Shown in pieces: positions 61,832 through 64,000 of a DNA stretch of 64,000 bases. Position numbers and translations under genes: made by a program. The stretch is taken from the NCBI RefSeq assembly GCF_008386695.1, contig NZ_VUOC01000004.1, positions 3,200,576-3,264,575 of the forward strand, in the 5' to 3' direction. This stretch comes from Chitinophaga agrisoli. GTDB lineage: Bacteria > Bacteroidota > Bacteroidia > Chitinophagales > Chitinophagaceae. How positions within the stretch are numbered: the first letter of the stretch is position 1; every line of letters begins with the position of its first letter. The notes under the pieces were generated by a model. The model had not been told where the DNA came from. It was given only the letters and a program-made list of their open reading frames with translations, and did no database searches.

Positions 61832-63082
61832 ATGAGCGAGCGGATACGTGAGAAATTGACCTTACTGGCAGATGCTGCCAAATACGATGTGAGCTGCGCC
61901 AGCAGCGGCAGCGACCGGAAGAACGAGAACAAAGGCCTGGGCAACGCCTCCAATGGCATCTGCCACGCCTACACAGAAGACGGCCGCTGTGTAAGCCTCC
62001 TGAAAATACTCCTCAGCAATTTTTGCATCTACGATTGCGCCTATTGCATCAGCCGCAAAAGTAATGATATCAAACGCGTAGCATTTACCGTACAGGAAGT
62101 AGTAGACCTCACCATCAACTTCTACCGCCGCAATTATATCGAAGGCCTGTTCCTCAGCTCCGGCATCTTTAAAAACCCTGACTACACCATGGAGCGGCTG
62201 GTGCTGGTAGCTAAAAAACTACGTACAGAACATAATTTCCACGGATACATTCACCTGAAAACCATCCCCGGCGCCAGCGATGAGCTCATGCAGGCCGCCG
62301 CCCTCTATGCGGACCGCTTAAGCGTGAACGTAGAAATGCCTACCAAAGAAAGCTTGCGGCTCCTGGCCCCGGACAAAGACCGGGACGATATGCTCAAACC
62401 CATGCAGTACATTGATAAGGCCCTGATCCAGAACCAGGAGGAAAAGAAACAATTTAAGCAAGCCCCCACCCTCGCGCCTGCCGGACAAAGCACCCAAATG
62501 GTCATTGGCGCCTCCCCGGAAACAGATTTCCAGGTGCTTTATATGTCCGACTATTTCTACCGCAAAATGCACCTGCGGCGCGTATACTACTCCGGTTATG
62601 TACCCATAAGCTATGATAACCGCCTGCCTGCCATAGGTACGCCAGTCCCCATTATCCGGGAAAACAGGTTATACCAGGCAGACTGGCTCATGCGGTTTTA
62701 CCATTTCAAAGTACATGAGATCATCACGCCGGATGCACCGCTCCTGGATATGCAGATCGATCCCAAACTGGCCTGGGCCTTACGCAACCTCCATTTGTTC
62801 CCCATAGACATTAATACGGCAGACTATCATCTCATCATGCGGATCCCTGGTATTGGCCTCCAATCGGCCCAAAAGATCTGCGAAGCCAGGAAGTTCAGCC
62901 GCCTGAACATGCACCATCTGCAACAGATAGGCATCGCCATAAACCGCGCCCGGTATTTCATTACCACCAGCGATGTAAAAATGGTAAAGGATTACCAGGC
63001 AGACCAGATAAAGGAATTCATTTTAAACGAAGGCAAGAGCAAATACGCACCTAACTTTTCCCAACAGCTAAAGCTGTTTTAA
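61832..63082 (+). CDS. Putative DNA modification/repair radical-SAM protein
   Basis: A 416-residue radical-SAM enzyme. The [4Fe-4S] ligands Cys65, Cys69 and Cys72 are in NFCIYDCAYC. The N-terminal SCASSGSDRK and GICHAYTEDGRCVSLLKIL blocks are characteristic of the family annotated as 'putative DNA modification/repair radical SAM protein' (TIGR03916 type). A C-terminal helix-hairpin-helix segment (MRIPGIGLQSAQKICEAR, about 345-365) supports DNA binding. It is related to SplB. The DUF4130-type partner starts 12 bases downstream, and the two are almost always paired. The reaction is unknown. Confidence 0.88.
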   Translation: MSERIREKLTLLADAAKYDVSCASSGSDRKNENKGLGNASNGICHAYTEDGRCVSLLKILLSNFCIYDCAYCISRKSNDIKRVAFTVQEVVDLTINFYRRNYIEGLFLSSGIFKNPDYTMERLVLVAKKLRTEHNFHGYIHLKTIPGASDELMQAAALYADRLSVNVEMPTKESLRLLAPDKDRDDMLKPMQYIDKALIQNQEEKKQFKQAPTLAPAGQSTQMVIGASPETDFQVLYMSDYFYRKMHLRRVYYSGYVPISYDNRLPAIGTPVPIIRENRLYQADWLMRFYHFKVHEIITPDAPLLDMQIDPKLAWALRNLHLFPIDINTADYHLIMRIPGIGLQSAQKICEARKFSRLNMHHLQQIGIAINRARYFITTSDVKMVKDYQADQIKEFILNEGKSKYAPNFSQQLKLF

Positions 63083-63094
63083 TACAAGAAGTGA

Positions 63095-63856
63095 ATGATG
63101 CAAACCGTGTTATATGACGCCAGCTTCGAGGGCTTTTTTACCGCCGTATTTGAGATCTACGAATACCGCATCAGCCAACCGGACATACAAAGGGAAGGCG
63201 CCGCTGCCGTAAGCCTCTTTGGCAATACCCACACCGTACATACAGACCGGAACAAAGCAGGCAGGGTAATAAAAAAGCTGCAGGAAAAACTCTACGAAGA
63301 TGCATTCCGTCAATTATACTGGTCCTTTCTCTCCGCACAACCAGGCATAGAAAATACCCTGTTCCGGTATACCCGCTACGCCTTGTCATCGTCCCAGCAA
63401 ATAACAACCGATTATAGCAACGCCGATGTACTGACCATACAACAAACCGCCAAAAAGATGGGACGGGAAAAACACCGCATGGAAGCCTTCATCCGTTTTC
63501 AGCAAACAAAGGACGGGCTGTATTACGCTGTAGTATCGCCAGACTTTAACGTACTGCCGCTGATCAGCCGGCATTTTGAAGAGCGGTATGCAGACCAGCG
63601 CTGGCTCATCTATGATACCACCCGCAAGTATGGAATATTCTATGATCTTAATACCGTCAGCGAAGTAAGTATTGATTTTACCACCTCCCCGCAGGATACC
63701 GCTGCTATCTATGATGAAAAAGAAGCCCTGTACCAATCCCTGTGGCAAACCTATTTTAACAGCACCAACATCACCGCCCGTAAGAACATGCCCCTGCATA
63801 TCCGCCATATGCCACGGCGGTACTGGAAATACCTCACAGAGAAAAAACCTTATTAA
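63095..63856 (+). CDS. DUF4130-type putative DNA-repair partner protein
   Basis: A 253-residue protein of the TIGR03915/DUF4130 family. The start VLYDASFEGFFTAVFEIYE, the central KKMGREKHRMEAFIRFQ and the ending RHMPRRYWKYLTEKK are its usual blocks. Two ATGs (63095 and 63098) are possible. In other bacteria the domain is fused to the uracil-DNA-binding protein UdgX, which links the family to base damage. It lies 12 bases after its radical-SAM partner, and a terminator follows. Biochemical activity is unknown. Confidence 0.87.
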   Translation: MMQTVLYDASFEGFFTAVFEIYEYRISQPDIQREGAAAVSLFGNTHTVHTDRNKAGRVIKKLQEKLYEDAFRQLYWSFLSAQPGIENTLFRYTRYALSSSQQITTDYSNADVLTIQQTAKKMGREKHRMEAFIRFQQTKDGLYYAVVSPDFNVLPLISRHFEERYADQRWLIYDTTRKYGIFYDLNTVSEVSIDFTTSPQDTAAIYDEKEALYQSLWQTYFNSTNITARKNMPLHIRHMPRRYWKYLTEKKPY

Positions 63857-63857
63857 A

Positions 63858-63895
63858 CAACAAAGGCAGCCGATACGTTCAGCTGCCTTGTTGCA
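63858..63895. terminator. Terminator after the radical-SAM/DUF4130 pair
   Basis: CAACAA-A-GGCAGC (63858-63870) pairs with GCTGCCTTGTTG (63882-63893), one A bulged. It sits between the converging genes. Confidence 0.7.
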
Positions 63896-63912
63896 ATTAT
63901 GGCAAATACGGG

Positions 63913-64000
63913 TTATTGTTTCACTGTTACAAAGAAGCGGCCGGAAAAGCGGTACTTCACTTCTTTTTTGCTGATAACGCCGTCTTCCGCTACATCCGGC
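63913..64000 (-). CDS. Unidentified gene, 3' end only
   Basis: The last 28 or so codons of a minus-strand gene end at the TAA read from 63915 to 63913. The C-terminus contains EDGVISKKEVKYRF and ends SGRFFVTVKQ. I do not recognise it. The reading frame stays open to the window edge, and the position after a shared terminator supports a real gene. Confidence 0.45.
   Translation of the reverse strand, partial: PDVAEDGVISKKEVKYRFSGRFFVTVKQ

Overview
The window reads as chromosome of a soil or plant-type Bacteroidota, closest in style to Chitinophaga (Chitinophagaceae). The grounds are two SusC/SusD outer-membrane uptake systems with ECF sigma/FecR regulators, an Oar-type TonB receptor, a GH18 chitinase ending in a type IX secretion (T9SS) sorting domain, many lipoproteins and TAnnTTTG-type promoters. 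The family-level guess is inference. I see no tRNA, rRNA, CRISPR array, prophage or intact insertion sequence.

Layout. 1-6.7 kb (+): two SRPBCC proteins (the first cut by the window edge), an OsmC protein, a KstD-like flavoprotein, a secreted pectate-lyase-fold protein, a decayed siderophore-receptor fragment and an AhpD-like protein. 6.8-15.1 kb (-): ECF sigma -> FecR -> SusC -> SusD-like -> DUF5689 lipoprotein. 15.3-16.5 kb: two small exported proteins. 16.5-20.5 kb (+): a tandem repeat, then an NsrR-like Rrf2 regulator, truncated haemoglobin, small membrane protein and quinol nitric-oxide reductase, which together form a nitric-oxide detoxification cluster with two copies of a candidate operator. 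20.6-21.8 kb (-): PQQ-type sugar dehydrogenase lipoprotein.

22.0-33.9 kb (-): seven same-strand genes, tricorn-like S41 protease -> ECF sigma -> FecR -> SusC -> SusD -> cyanophycinase -> isoaspartyl peptidase. This looks like a dedicated uptake and degradation locus for cyanophycin or a similar isopeptide polymer. 34.0-38.6 kb: DJ-1/PfpI protein diverging from an aldo/keto reductase, a GH127-type arabinofuranosidase and a YcxB-like protein. 38.6-41.1 kb (+): a strong promoter, a 42-codon leader ORF, competing antiterminator and terminator hairpins, and a stand-alone EF-G paralogue, consistent with ribosome-mediated attenuation. 41.1-41.7 kb: a truncated methyltransferase and a small membrane protein. 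42.2-44.6 kb (+): modular T9SS chitinase.

44.7-48.5 kb (-): a two-gene cassette of flavin amino-acid oxidase and ThDP 2-oxoacid decarboxylase. 48.8-53.6 kb (-): leucine operon leuC-leuD-leuA/cimA-like-leuB. 53.9-59.1 kb (+): Oar-type TonB receptor and a sialate-O-acetylesterase-like esterase. 59.2-61.8 kb (-): SDR oxidoreductase, AraC regulator, CPBP protease and nucleoside deaminase. 61.8-63.9 kb (+): the paired radical-SAM and DUF4130-type putative DNA-repair genes. The window ends in the 3' end of an unidentified minus-strand gene.

Gene ends are usually marked by strong hairpin terminators, several of them symmetric enough to serve converging genes. The most interesting points are the EF-G attenuator, the cyanophycin-type SusCD locus and the repeated operator in the nitric-oxide cluster.
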